NCBI RefSeq assembly: GCF_026898095.1
Contig: NZ_CP114015.1
Location: 3,720,001 to 3,784,000 of the forward strand
Source of the DNA: Arthrobacter sp. ATA002
Lineage (GTDB): Bacteria > Actinomycetota > Actinomycetes > Actinomycetales > Micrococcaceae
Reading direction: 5' to 3'
Length of the DNA stretch: 64,000 nucleotides
A program made the position numbers and the translations under genes. Positions 52,662 to 61,254 of the stretch are shown in pieces. The notes beneath the pieces are model-generated. The model saw only the letters and a list, made by a program, of their open reading frames with translations, had not been told where the DNA came from and searched no databases. Numbering within the stretch: position 1 is the first letter of the stretch; every line of letters starts with the position of its first letter.

Positions 52662-54782
52662 ATGACTTCCTCGACTCCTGACCTGCCCGCCGGCCCCGGT
52701 GCCGATGATGAGTTCCTGTGGTTGGAGGACATCTACGGGGACAAACAACTGGACTGGGTACGCGCCGAGAACAAGGTCACGGAGGATCTGCTCTCGGATA
52801 CCGGCTTCGAGCAGACCGAACAGCGTTTGCTGGAAGTCCTGGATTCCACCGACCGGATTCCCATGGCGGCCAAGCGCGGCGGGCACTACTACAACTTCTG
52901 GCGCGATGCCGAGCATCCCAAGGGCCTGTGGCGGCGCACCACCTGGGAGAGCTACTGCACGGATGACCCGCAGTGGGAGATCCTGCTGGACGTGGACGAG
53001 CTGAGCCGCACCGAGGGCACGGAGTGGGTTTGGGGCGGCTCCGCGTTCCTGCGCCCCACCGGCGGCGGCCCCTACCGCCGGGCGCTGGTGGTCCTGTCCC
53101 CCGACGGCGGCGACGCCGCGCGCTACCGTGAGTTCGACGTCGTCGACCGCGCCTTTGTCCCCGGCGGCTTCGACATTCCGGCAGCAAAGAACCGGATCAC
53201 CTGGGCGGGGCCGGACGAGCTCTATGTGGGGACCGATTTTGGTCCGGGCTCCATGACCACCTCCTCCTATCCGCGCACCAGCAGGATCCTGCACCGCGGC
53301 ATGGACCTGGCGGACGCCGAACCGTATTTCGAGGTCCCGGAAGACCACATGATGGCGGTGGTGGCGCATGACCAGACGCCCGGCTTTGAACGCGACCTCG
53401 CCGTGGACATCGTGGACTTCTACAACAGCTCCACCTTCCTGCGCCGCGACGGGCAGTGGGTGCGCCTGGATGTTCCGCTGGACGTGACTCTGGACGTGCA
53501 CCGGCAATGGCTGGTGCTGCGCCCGCGCACGGACTGGCAGCTGGGCGAAACCGTGCATGCAGCCGGATCCCTGCTGGCAGTCGAACTGGAGGCCTTCCTC
53601 GCCGGCAGCCGTGACCTGGTGACACTGTTCACCCCCGACCCCGCCACCTCGCTGCAGTCCTGGAGCTGGACCCGGGACTACCTGCTGCTGAACCTGCTGC
53701 GTGACGTTTCCTCGCAGATTTCGGTGCTGGATCCGGCCAACGGATGGAAGGCCTCAGTGCTGGAAGCCTGCCCGCCGCTGCACACCGTGGATGCATACGC
53801 CGTTGATGACGAGGACGAGGAAGCGGGCAACGACTACTGGCTGATCAGCACCGGGTTCCTCACGCCGTCCACGCTGTCCCGCGGAACCCTGGGCAGCTCC
53901 GGCAGCGCCGCCGCGGCGGTGAAGGAGTCGCCGTCGTTCTTTGATACGGCCGGGCTGACTGTGGAGCAGCACTTTGCGGTTTCCGCCGACGGCACCCGGG
54001 TGCCCTACTTCCAGGTGGGTCCGAAGGACCTGGTGCTCGACGGCGGCAACCCCACGCTGCTGAACGGGTACGGCGGTTTTGAACAGGCCCTGACCCCGGC
54101 CTACAGCGGAGTGGTGGGCCGGGGATGGCTGGAACGGAACTTCACCGACGGGCAGGGGGTGGAACGTTCGGGCGTGTACGTGCTGGCCAACATCCGCGGC
54201 GGCGGAGAGTACGGTCCCGAATGGCACCGTGCAGCGCTGCGGGAGAACCGGCACCGCGCCTATGAGGACTTCGCCGCCGTCGCCCAGGATCTGATGGACC
54301 GCGGCGTTACCTCCCGGGCGCATCTGGGCTGCACCGGCCGCAGCAACGGCGGGCTGCTGGTGGGAAACATGCTCACCTCTTATCCGCACCTGTTCGGCGC
54401 CGTATCCTGCGGTGTGCCGCTGCTGGACATGCGCCGCTACACCAAACTGTCCGCCGGCTACTCCTGGATCGCCGAATACGGTGATCCGGACGATCCGGAA
54501 CAGTGGGAGTTCGTGAAGACCTTTTCGCCCTACCACCTGCTCAAGCAGGACGACTACTACCCGCCCGCGCTGATCTGGACCGCAACCAGTGATGACCGCG
54601 TGGGACCGGTGCAGGCCCGGAAGATGGCTGCCCGGATGAAGGCCCTGGGCGTGCCGAACGTGTGGTTCCACGAGGCCCTCGAGGGCGGCCATGCCGGAGC
54701 ATCGGACAACCGCCAGGCTGCCCGGATGCATGCCATGTCCTACGAATTTCTGTGGGAGGCCCTGACCGGACGGCTGGGGTGA
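52662..54782 (+). CDS. Prolyl oligopeptidase family protein (S9A)
   Basis: A 706-aa serine peptidase that cuts small peptides after proline. It starts with the family N-terminus FLWLEDIYGDKQLDWVRAEN, has a beta-propeller (about 70-410), and the alpha/beta-hydrolase domain with LNGYGGFEQ, VLANIRGGGEYGPEWH, catalytic Ser S561 in GRSNGG, Asp at D644/D645 in TSDDRVG and His H677 in EGGHAG. No signal peptide is seen, so it is cytoplasmic. The start codon directly follows a leaderless promoter. Confidence 0.93.
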   Translation: MTSSTPDLPAGPGADDEFLWLEDIYGDKQLDWVRAENKVTEDLLSDTGFEQTEQRLLEVLDSTDRIPMAAKRGGHYYNFWRDAEHPKGLWRRTTWESYCTDDPQWEILLDVDELSRTEGTEWVWGGSAFLRPTGGGPYRRALVVLSPDGGDAARYREFDVVDRAFVPGGFDIPAAKNRITWAGPDELYVGTDFGPGSMTTSSYPRTSRILHRGMDLADAEPYFEVPEDHMMAVVAHDQTPGFERDLAVDIVDFYNSSTFLRRDGQWVRLDVPLDVTLDVHRQWLVLRPRTDWQLGETVHAAGSLLAVELEAFLAGSRDLVTLFTPDPATSLQSWSWTRDYLLLNLLRDVSSQISVLDPANGWKASVLEACPPLHTVDAYAVDDEDEEAGNDYWLISTGFLTPSTLSRGTLGSSGSAAAAVKESPSFFDTAGLTVEQHFAVSADGTRVPYFQVGPKDLVLDGGNPTLLNGYGGFEQALTPAYSGVVGRGWLERNFTDGQGVERSGVYVLANIRGGGEYGPEWHRAALRENRHRAYEDFAAVAQDLMDRGVTSRAHLGCTGRSNGGLLVGNMLTSYPHLFGAVSCGVPLLDMRRYTKLSAGYSWIAEYGDPDDPEQWEFVKTFSPYHLLKQDDYYPPALIWTATSDDRVGPVQARKMAARMKALGVPNVWFHEALEGGHAGASDNRQAARMHAMSYEFLWEALTGRLG

Positions 54783-54895
54783 ACCGGCGAGCCGCGAACC
54801 GGTGCACCGCCGCGTTCCGTTCCGTGACGTTTTGCTCTTACCCGTCCCTTATGGGTAGTCTTGTCAGGCTGGCAGCGGAAGCTACCAGGGCATTT

Positions 54896-54983
54896 GGAGA
54901 CGTGCCAGAGCGGCCGAATGGGCTTCACTGCTAATGAAGTGTGGGCCTAAAGCCCACCGGGAGTTCAAATCTCCCCGTCTCCG
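54896..54983 (+). tRNA. tRNA-Ser (anticodon GCU)
   Basis: An 88-base tRNA with acceptor GGAGACG / CGTCTCC, anticodon GCT in CTGCTAA, a long serine-type variable arm (GTGGGCCTAAAGCCCACC) and T-loop GTTCAAATC. The CCA is not encoded. It lies 114 bases after the oligopeptidase. Confidence 0.95.
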
Positions 54984-54990
54984 CGCTAAG

Positions 54991-55016
54991 ACCCCCGGGC
55001 AACCGGGGGTTTTTTT
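54991..55016 (+). terminator. Terminator after tRNA-Ser(GCU)
   Basis: Stem ACCCCCGG / CCGGGGGT with loop GCAA, followed by a run of T. Confidence 0.92.
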
Positions 55017-55127
55017 GTCCCCGGATCCGGACGTGTTCCCGTGCCCCGCACCACTTTCCCGGCTATGTTAGGGCCAGACAGCAGGCAGCTTCTTCGCTGC
55101 TGCTCCGCCAACTTTAGGGACCCTTCC

Positions 55128-56150
55128 ATGGAAATGCGCTTACTGGGCCGCAGCGGCACCGTCGTCAGCACGTACGCACTCGGAACCATGACCTTCGGCA
55201 ACGAATCCGATCAGCGGGTTTCGCATGATTTGTTGAACTCATTCGTGGAAGCCGGCGGCAACTTCATCGACACGGCGGACGTCTACACCGCCGGCACATC
55301 CGAGGAAATCATTGGCCACTGGCTCCAGGCCCGCCCCGAGGCGGCCCGGAATATCGTTCTGGCCACCAAGGGCAGGTTTCCGATGGGCGTGGGGCCAAAC
55401 GATCTCGGAAACTCCCGCCGGCACCTGCGCACGGCGTTGGACGCCTCGCTCAAACGCCTCGGAGTGGACCACATCGACCTGTACCAGCTGCACGCCTGGG
55501 ATCCGCTGACCCCGCTGGAGGAAAGCCTCGGCTTCCTGCAGGACGCCGTCACCGCCGGCAAGATCAGCTATTACGGGCTCTCCAACTTCACCGGCTGGCA
55601 GCTGACCAAGGCAGTGTTCACGGCGCGGACGCACGGCTGGAATGAGCCCGTAACCCTGCAGCCGCAGTACAACCTGCTGGAACGCGAAATCGAGTCCGAA
55701 GTGGTTCCCGCGGCGCTCGACGCCGGACTGGGCCTGCTGCCCTGGTCACCGCTCGCCGGCGGCTGGCTCACCGGAAAATACCGCCGCGAAGCGGTCCCCG
55801 CCGGCAAGACCAGGGTGGGCGACAACCCCGCCCGCCAGTTCCAGGGCTGGGACCTGCGCAGCAGCAACGACCGCACGTGGCAGATCCTTGACGCGCTAAA
55901 AGCCGTTGCTGCCGCCCACGGTGCAAGCTCGGCCCAGGTTGCCCTCGCGTGGCTTGCCGCGCAGCCGGGGGTCACTTCAGTGATTCTTGGCGCCCGCACC
56001 GTCGAACAGCTCACCGACAACCTGGGCGCGGCCTCGCTTCGGCTTTCCGATCCGGAGCTTCAGCGCCTCACCGACCTCAGCCGTCCGGCGGTGGGTAATT
56101 ATCCGTACGGGGCCGACGGGCAGCACCAGAGGTCCCGGCCACTGGATTGA
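55128..56150 (+). CDS. Aldo/keto reductase (AKR, potassium-channel beta-subunit-like group)
   Basis: A 340-aa NADPH-dependent reductase. Signatures: MRLLGRSGTVVSTYALGTMT at the start, FIDTADVYTAGTSEEIIG (Asp and Tyr), IVLATKGRF (Lys), DLYQLHAWDPLTPLEES (His) and the C-terminal VILGARTVEQLTDNLGA cofactor loop. AGGGA precedes the ATG at 55128; ATG 55134 is also possible. It differs from the other reductase in the window (21277) in group. The substrate is unknown. Confidence 0.9.
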   Translation: MEMRLLGRSGTVVSTYALGTMTFGNESDQRVSHDLLNSFVEAGGNFIDTADVYTAGTSEEIIGHWLQARPEAARNIVLATKGRFPMGVGPNDLGNSRRHLRTALDASLKRLGVDHIDLYQLHAWDPLTPLEESLGFLQDAVTAGKISYYGLSNFTGWQLTKAVFTARTHGWNEPVTLQPQYNLLEREIESEVVPAALDAGLGLLPWSPLAGGWLTGKYRREAVPAGKTRVGDNPARQFQGWDLRSSNDRTWQILDALKAVAAAHGASSAQVALAWLAAQPGVTSVILGARTVEQLTDNLGAASLRLSDPELQRLTDLSRPAVGNYPYGADGQHQRSRPLD

Positions 56151-56192
56151 GCAGCTGGGACGGGCAGGTTGGGCAGCCGGGGCCGGATGCTG

Positions 56193-56968
56193 CTAGAAGT
56201 CTTCGGGCCTCAGGTTTTTGACCCACTTGCTGATCTCGTCTTCTTCCGGTGCGGCCGGCTTTTGCCGGCCGGTCCGCCCTGCTGGCCGGCCGGACCAGCG
56301 GCACTTTTCGACGAGGAAGTGTTGTCCGGGCCGGCGCCGGATGCCTGGGCGGCACCGGAACCGGAGCCGGCAGCGGCTGGTCCACCGGCAGCGGCTGGTC
56401 CGGCCGGAGCGGCTGGTCCGGCCGGACCAGCCGGGCCGGACGCCCTGCCGTCTTTACCCGCGCCGGAACCCTCGGCCCCGTTACTGCGGGACGCGGGAGT
56501 ACCTTGACCTGCCTCATCGGAACCCGGTGAGGCGGGAGCCGGCGTGCCGGCGGCCCCTCCGGCCGGACGCGGCGGTTGGAACGGCTGGGGGTGCATGGCC
56601 AGGTTCTCCACGGCGGCGGCGGAGGCGCGCACCCCCAGCCCGGTGAACTGCGCATACAGTTTGACGGCCGCGATGGGGTGGCCCTGGGCGATGGCGGCGT
56701 ACACCTGCTGGTGCTGGACGGCGTTGAGCTTGGCATTGGCTTCGCGGGCTGCCTCTGCCGACGTCCGCGCTCCGGCCGGTGCTGCTTTGGCGCCGGATGC
56801 TTTGCGCGGTGCCTTCTGCGGCTTTGCCGTACGCTGCCGGTCCTGCTCGGCGCCCTCCGCTCCGGCGGTCTCACCGGATGCGGAGTTTTTCCGGCGCTGG
56901 GCCCGGACCACCAGGAAATTGACCACGACAATGGCCACGACAAACAGAACAATCACCAGAAACTCCAT
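56193..56968 (-). CDS. Membrane-anchored conserved protein with low-complexity tail, 3' end frameshifted
   Basis: An N-terminal membrane helix (EFLVIVLFVVAIVVVNFLVV, residues 2-21) is followed by a basic stretch, a helical domain that looks like a ribosomal L7/L12-type C-terminal or UBA-like fold (VYAAIAQGHPIAAVKLYAQF, TGLGVRASAAAVENL) and a Gly/Ala/Pro-rich region. In the given frame the end is RSASGSKT at 56210; the adjoining frame has PAAPEEDEISKWVKNLRPED then F-stop at 56193, clearly the natural end. The switch is the AAAA run at 56260-56263; one added A gives 258 aa. I recognise no function. Confidence 0.72.
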
Positions 56969-57055
56969 ACCTCGATCCTAGCTTCGCCCGCGGCACCCGC
57001 GCCTTTCCCCCGGTATATTGACGTGCAGCCCCGACCGCCGACCAACGGAGACGCC

Positions 57056-57880
57056 ATGAGTTCCTTCCCTTCCCTGCGTTCGCTGCGGGTTCACGTTGCC
57101 GGAGGCATCGCGGAGGTTGAGCTCACCGGCCCCGGAAAAGGCAACGCCATGGGCCCGGATTTTTGGAAAGAGCTCCCGGAAGTTTTTGCTGCCCTCAGCG
57201 ATGATGACAGTGTCCGCGCGGTCCTGCTGTTCGGTTCCGGCGGAAACTTCAGCTATGGCCTGGACCTGCCGGCCATGGCGCCTGTTTTTGCTCCGCTGCT
57301 TGCCGTCTGCGGAATGGACGCACGGCTCCGGGAGGATTTTCGGCGCAAGATCCGGGATATGCAGGAGGCGGTCAGCTCCCTGTCAAAGTGTTCCAAGCCG
57401 GTCATCGCAGCGGTGGACGGCTGGTGCATTGGAGGCGCAATTGATGTCATTACGGCCGCTGACATTCGCATTGCCGCGCCCACGGCCACCTTCAGCGTCC
57501 GTGAGGTCAAGGTCGCCATCGTTGCCGATTTGGGATCCCTCCAGCGGCTGCCCGGCATCATTGGCGAAGGCCCGGCCCGCCACCTCGCGCTGACCGGGGA
57601 AGACTTCGACGCCGGCCGGGCCCACCGCCTGGGCTTGGTTACGGAGGTGGCCGACGACGTCGTCGGCCGCGGCCGCGAGCTGGCAGCGGCGGTTGCCGCT
57701 AATCCTCCGCTCGTGGTCCAGGGCGTGAAGCACGTAATGAACCACGGCCGGGAACCCTCCGTCCAATCCGGGCTGGACTACGTTCAGGTGTGGAACGCGG
57801 CGTTCCTGGCCAGCCGCGACTTTAACGAGGCGGCCACGGCGTTTGCCGAACGCCGTCCCGCTGTCTTTACCGGAGACTGA
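57056..57880 (+). CDS. Enoyl-CoA hydratase/isomerase family, dienoyl-CoA isomerase-like
   Basis: A 274-aa crotonase-fold enzyme. The region WCIGGAIDVITAADIR then VREVKVAIVADLGSLQRLP matches the delta3,5-delta2,4-dienoyl-CoA isomerase (ECH1) pattern. The three acidic residues D130, E150 and D158 have the same 20- and 8-residue spacing as the catalytic D176/E196/D204 set of rat ECH1. It would help degrade unsaturated fatty acids with odd-numbered double bonds. The oxyanion loop GSGGNFSYGLDL is present. GGAG precedes the ATG. The FadR-type regulator follows at 84 bases. Confidence 0.88.
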   Translation: MSSFPSLRSLRVHVAGGIAEVELTGPGKGNAMGPDFWKELPEVFAALSDDDSVRAVLLFGSGGNFSYGLDLPAMAPVFAPLLAVCGMDARLREDFRRKIRDMQEAVSSLSKCSKPVIAAVDGWCIGGAIDVITAADIRIAAPTATFSVREVKVAIVADLGSLQRLPGIIGEGPARHLALTGEDFDAGRAHRLGLVTEVADDVVGRGRELAAAVAANPPLVVQGVKHVMNHGREPSVQSGLDYVQVWNAAFLASRDFNEAATAFAERRPAVFTGD

Positions 57881-57951
57881 CGCCGGAGCACCCTGGTTTC
57901 AGGCCGGGCACAGCATGCCCACGCGTGGCCGGGACAGTGGCCGCGGGCGCT

Positions 57952-57957
57952 TAAGAT
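57952..57957 (+). promoter_or_regulatory. Leaderless-type -10 box of the FadR-type regulator
   Basis: TAAGAT ends seven bases before the GTG at 57964; no ribosome site is present. Confidence 0.6.
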
Positions 57958-57963
57958 AGTCGG

Positions 57964-59178
57964 GTGGCCGTTACCGATGAAGCAATCACCAAGATCAAGG
58001 AAATGCTCATCAGCGGGCAGCTGAGGGCCGGTGACCGGCTGCCGCCGGAGAATGAGCTGAGCGATCAGCTGGGTTTGTCCCGGAGCTCGCTGCGGGAAGC
58101 CGTCAAGGCCCTCGAACTGATCCGCGTCCTGGATGTTCGGCGCGGCGACGGCACCTACGTAACCAGCCTGGAGCCCGGACTGCTGACCGAAACCATGGGC
58201 TTCATGGTCGAGATTCATCAGGAATCATCCGCACCCGAACTCCTGGAAGTCCGGCGCATCCTGGAACCCGGCGCGGCCGCCCATGCCGCGGCCCGCATTA
58301 ACGCCCGGGGACTGGCTGCACTTCAGACCTGTCTCGATGCCGTTCCCGCACAGGCAACGGCAGCCCAGCTGGCGGCCCACGACTTCGCCTTCCACTCACA
58401 GATCGCCCGGGCCTCCGGCAATCCTTATCTGGCGGGAATGCTGGATTCCCTTACCGGCAGCACGCTGCGGCTGCGCACCTGGCAGCGGATTATGGAAGCC
58501 GGGGCGGTATCCGCCGTCCTGGAAGAACATGCCGCCATCCTCGAGGCGCTGACGCTCGGCGACGCCGATCTGGCGCGCTCTTTGATGACGGTTCACGTGG
58601 CGTCCGCTGAACGCTGGCTGCGCCGGCCGCCCGCAGCGGTTCTCCAGCCTGCGGAGACTGCACCGGCGGGCCAGCCGCCTGCCGTGCGCGCTGTGGCGCG
58701 CACCAAAGTCCGCAAGCAGCCGCGGGCGCCCCGAACCCTTCCGGCGCGCACCCCGCCGCGGCGGGCCGCAGCGCCAGAGCCCCCGGCACCGGCTGGGAGG
58801 GCACCGGGAGCGTCTCCCGTGCAGAGCCGGCCCGCGCCGCAGATTGCTCGGATCGCTCCCGAGCCTGCCCTGTACGAACTGTTCGCTATGCCTTCAGCGC
58901 CAGCACAAAGGCAGCACGGAAGCCGCGCCGGCCTGCCTAAGTACCCGCCCTGCCTCGGTGATGGTCCAGCGGCTGTCGGCGAAGTCGTCCACCAGCAGAA
59001 CCGGGCCGGGATTGGCGGCAAACCAGGCTGCTCCTTCTTCAGGGACCGCAAACTGGTCCCACACGGCGGCCAGCCGGAACGCACTGTTTCCGCCGGAACC
59101 CCCCGCCGGCCCGCCGTGCGGGAGCTCCAGCGCCCCCAAATACGGGATCCGGCCGAGGGAGGAGATGCCCTGGGCTAG
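57964..59178 (+). CDS. FadR-type GntR family regulator
   Basis: A GntR winged helix (about 1-65, AITKIKEMLISGQLRAGDRL, QLGLSRSSLREAVKALELIR) and an FCD effector domain (about 85-220, with LLEVRRILEPGAAAHAAARI, HDFAFHSQIARASGNPYLAG, the Asp/His metal-site residues) are clear to residue 220. After LRRPPA the protein becomes Ala/Pro/Arg-rich and from about 58886 runs antisense to the end of recQ, so the last 100 codons may be an artefact of a missed frameshift or stop. It probably regulates the adjacent crotonase or another acyl-CoA or sugar-acid gene. Confidence 0.82.
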   Translation: MAVTDEAITKIKEMLISGQLRAGDRLPPENELSDQLGLSRSSLREAVKALELIRVLDVRRGDGTYVTSLEPGLLTETMGFMVEIHQESSAPELLEVRRILEPGAAAHAAARINARGLAALQTCLDAVPAQATAAQLAAHDFAFHSQIARASGNPYLAGMLDSLTGSTLRLRTWQRIMEAGAVSAVLEEHAAILEALTLGDADLARSLMTVHVASAERWLRRPPAAVLQPAETAPAGQPPAVRAVARTKVRKQPRAPRTLPARTPPRRAAAPEPPAPAGRAPGASPVQSRPAPQIARIAPEPALYELFAMPSAPAQRQHGSRAGLPKYPPCLGDGPAAVGEVVHQQNRAGIGGKPGCSFFRDRKLVPHGGQPERTVSAGTPRRPAVRELQRPQIRDPAEGGDALG

Positions 59179-61085
59179 AGAGCCGACCAACTGCGGACGT
59201 GACCGCGACGGAATGCTGACCACTGCAACCGGCCGTTCCTCCCAGCCCCATTGGGCGAGCACCTGCACGCAGCCCTTCAGCAGTGCGTCATCCGCTGCGG
59301 TGTCTCCGGCATCGGGAGCGAAAATCTCCCGCAGCCGTCCGCCCCAGCCGAGGTCCGTCAGGCGCGCCAGTGCCCGGCCGGTGGACAGGGCCGCGTCCGG
59401 TTTGATTTTTCCTTGACCGGCACGCCCAGCCGGTCCATGCCGGAGGGGTACATGCCGCGCGGGTCCACGTCCACTCCAACCCGGCTGAGCGCCTGGTCGG
59501 CATGATCGGTGGCTTCCACCGCCACATCGCCGGAGAACCAACGGCCGGCGCAGTTGTCGCAGCGCCCGCACGGCGCTGCAGCGGGATCGTCCAGCTGCAG
59601 GGACAGGAATTCCATCCGGCAATCCGTGGTGCTTTCATAGTCCAGCATGGCCTGCTGTTCTCGAACGCGGGCTGCCGAAATGCGCTCGTACCGCTCCCGG
59701 TCATAGCTCCACGGCTGCCCGGTGCCGCGCCAGCCGCCGGACACCCGTTCCACGGCGCCGTCCACCGCGAGGACCTTTAACAGGAGTTCCAGCGGGGAAC
59801 GTTTCAGGTTCACCCGCGTTTCCAGGGCTCCGGTGGACATCACGGCCCCCGAAGCCAGTTCCGTCAGGACAGCGTTGGCCGGCCCCTCCGCGGGCATGGA
59901 GGAGGTGGCGAAGTACTCCCAAATGTCCTTGTCCTCGGTCCCGGGCAACAGCAGCACGTCGGCGCTGGGGGTGCCCCGGCCCGCCCGCCCCACCTGCTGG
60001 TAATACGCCACGGGAGAAGACGGAGCGCCCAAATGGACGACGAAGCCCAGGTCAGGCTTATCGAAGCCCATCCCAAGGGCGCTGGTGGCCACCAGTGCTT
60101 TCACCTCGTTGTTCTTCAATGCCGCTTCCGCTTGCTCCCGGTCCGCCGGGTCCGTGCGGCCGGTGTAGGCAAGCACGGGATGTCCGGCCTTCTGCAGCAG
60201 CCTCGCGGTGTCTTCGGCTGCGGATACCGTCAGGGCGTAAATAATGCCCGAACCGGGGAGCTCGTCGATGTGGGTCAGGAGCCAGCCGAGGCGGGCCTTG
60301 GGCGTGGGCAGCCGCAGCACTCCCAGGCGCAGGGACCGGCGTGCCAGCGCTCCGCGGATGGTGAAGACATCTTCGCCGCCGGAGGCCAGCTGCTCCTCGA
60401 CGTCCTTTACCACCCGGGAATTGGCGGTGGCGGTGGTGGCGAGCACCGGCACCGAGGCCGGCAGCTGCTCGATCAGACTGCGGATACGGCGGTAGTCCGG
60501 GCGGAAGTCATGGCCCCAGTCCGAGATGCAGTGCGCTTCATCGATCACCAGGAGCCCGGAGCGGCGGATCAGTTCCGGCAGATGGGTTTCCCGGAAGCCG
60601 GGGTTATTGAGGCGTTCCGGGGAGACCAGCAGCACGTCCACTTCATCTGCTGCGAGCTTGGCCGAAATGTCCTGCCATTCCAGCTGGTTGGCGGAGTTGA
60701 TCGCTACGGCACGGACACCTGCGCGGGCTGCGGCTGCCACCTGGTCCCGCATGAGGGCCAGGAGCGGCGACACGATCAGGGTCGGTCCGGCGCCACGGGC
60801 CCGCAGCAGCAGGCTCGCCACGAAGTACACAGCTGACTTGCCCCACCCGGTGCGCTGGACCACCAGCGCCCGCCGGCCGCCCGAAACCAGTGCCTCAATC
60901 GCTTCGTACTGCCCCTCGTGGAATTCGGCGGCCTCGTTGCCGACCAGCGCCCTGAGCAGGCCGGTGGCTTCGATCCGAAGCGCGGGGTCCGCCCCTGCGG
61001 GACCTCCGGTGGGAGCGCCGTCATTAACCTGCGCTGCTTCCGGCTCGGAGGACGGAGAATTTGGGGTGTCATGCTGGAATTCCAT
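58886..61085 (-). pseudogene. recQ: RecQ family DNA helicase with C-terminal phosphoribosyltransferase domain, frame broken twice
   Basis: An ATP-dependent 3'-5' DNA helicase. Helicase motifs: VVQRTGWGKSAVYFVA (Walker A), VIDEAHCISDWGHDFRPDY (DEAH), LATTATANSRV, and QVGRAGRG (motif VI); the zinc region is CGRCDNCAG. The C-terminal 200 residues, after IKPDAALSTGRALARLTDLG, contain a PRPP-type loop GPVLLVDDFADSRWT. The frame is lost at CC 59411-59412 (one base missing; VKGKIKPDAA when restored) and at AAA 58907-58909 (restoring gives VLPFVLALKA and the stop at 58886). The intended protein is 733 aa. The ATG at 61085 follows GGAAGG. It is divergent from manB and convergent with the FadR gene. 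Confidence 0.85.
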
Positions 61086-61242
61086 ACCTTCCACTATTCC
61101 AGCCGCCGCTGACGATTTCCTCCAGGACGGCAAACCCCTGTGGAGACCGGCGGCTCCGCGGACGGCCTGTGGATGCCCGCGGTTTGCCGGGCCTGCGGCG
61201 GATATCCGGAGGCCGAAAGCCGGGGGATGGAAAACTGGCCTA

Positions 61243-61248
61243 TAGACT
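61243..61248 (+). promoter_or_regulatory. Leaderless-type -10 box of manB
   Basis: TAGACT (within TATAGACT) ends seven bases before the GTG at 61255; no ribosome site is present. Confidence 0.6.
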
Positions 61249-61254
61249 GTCCGG

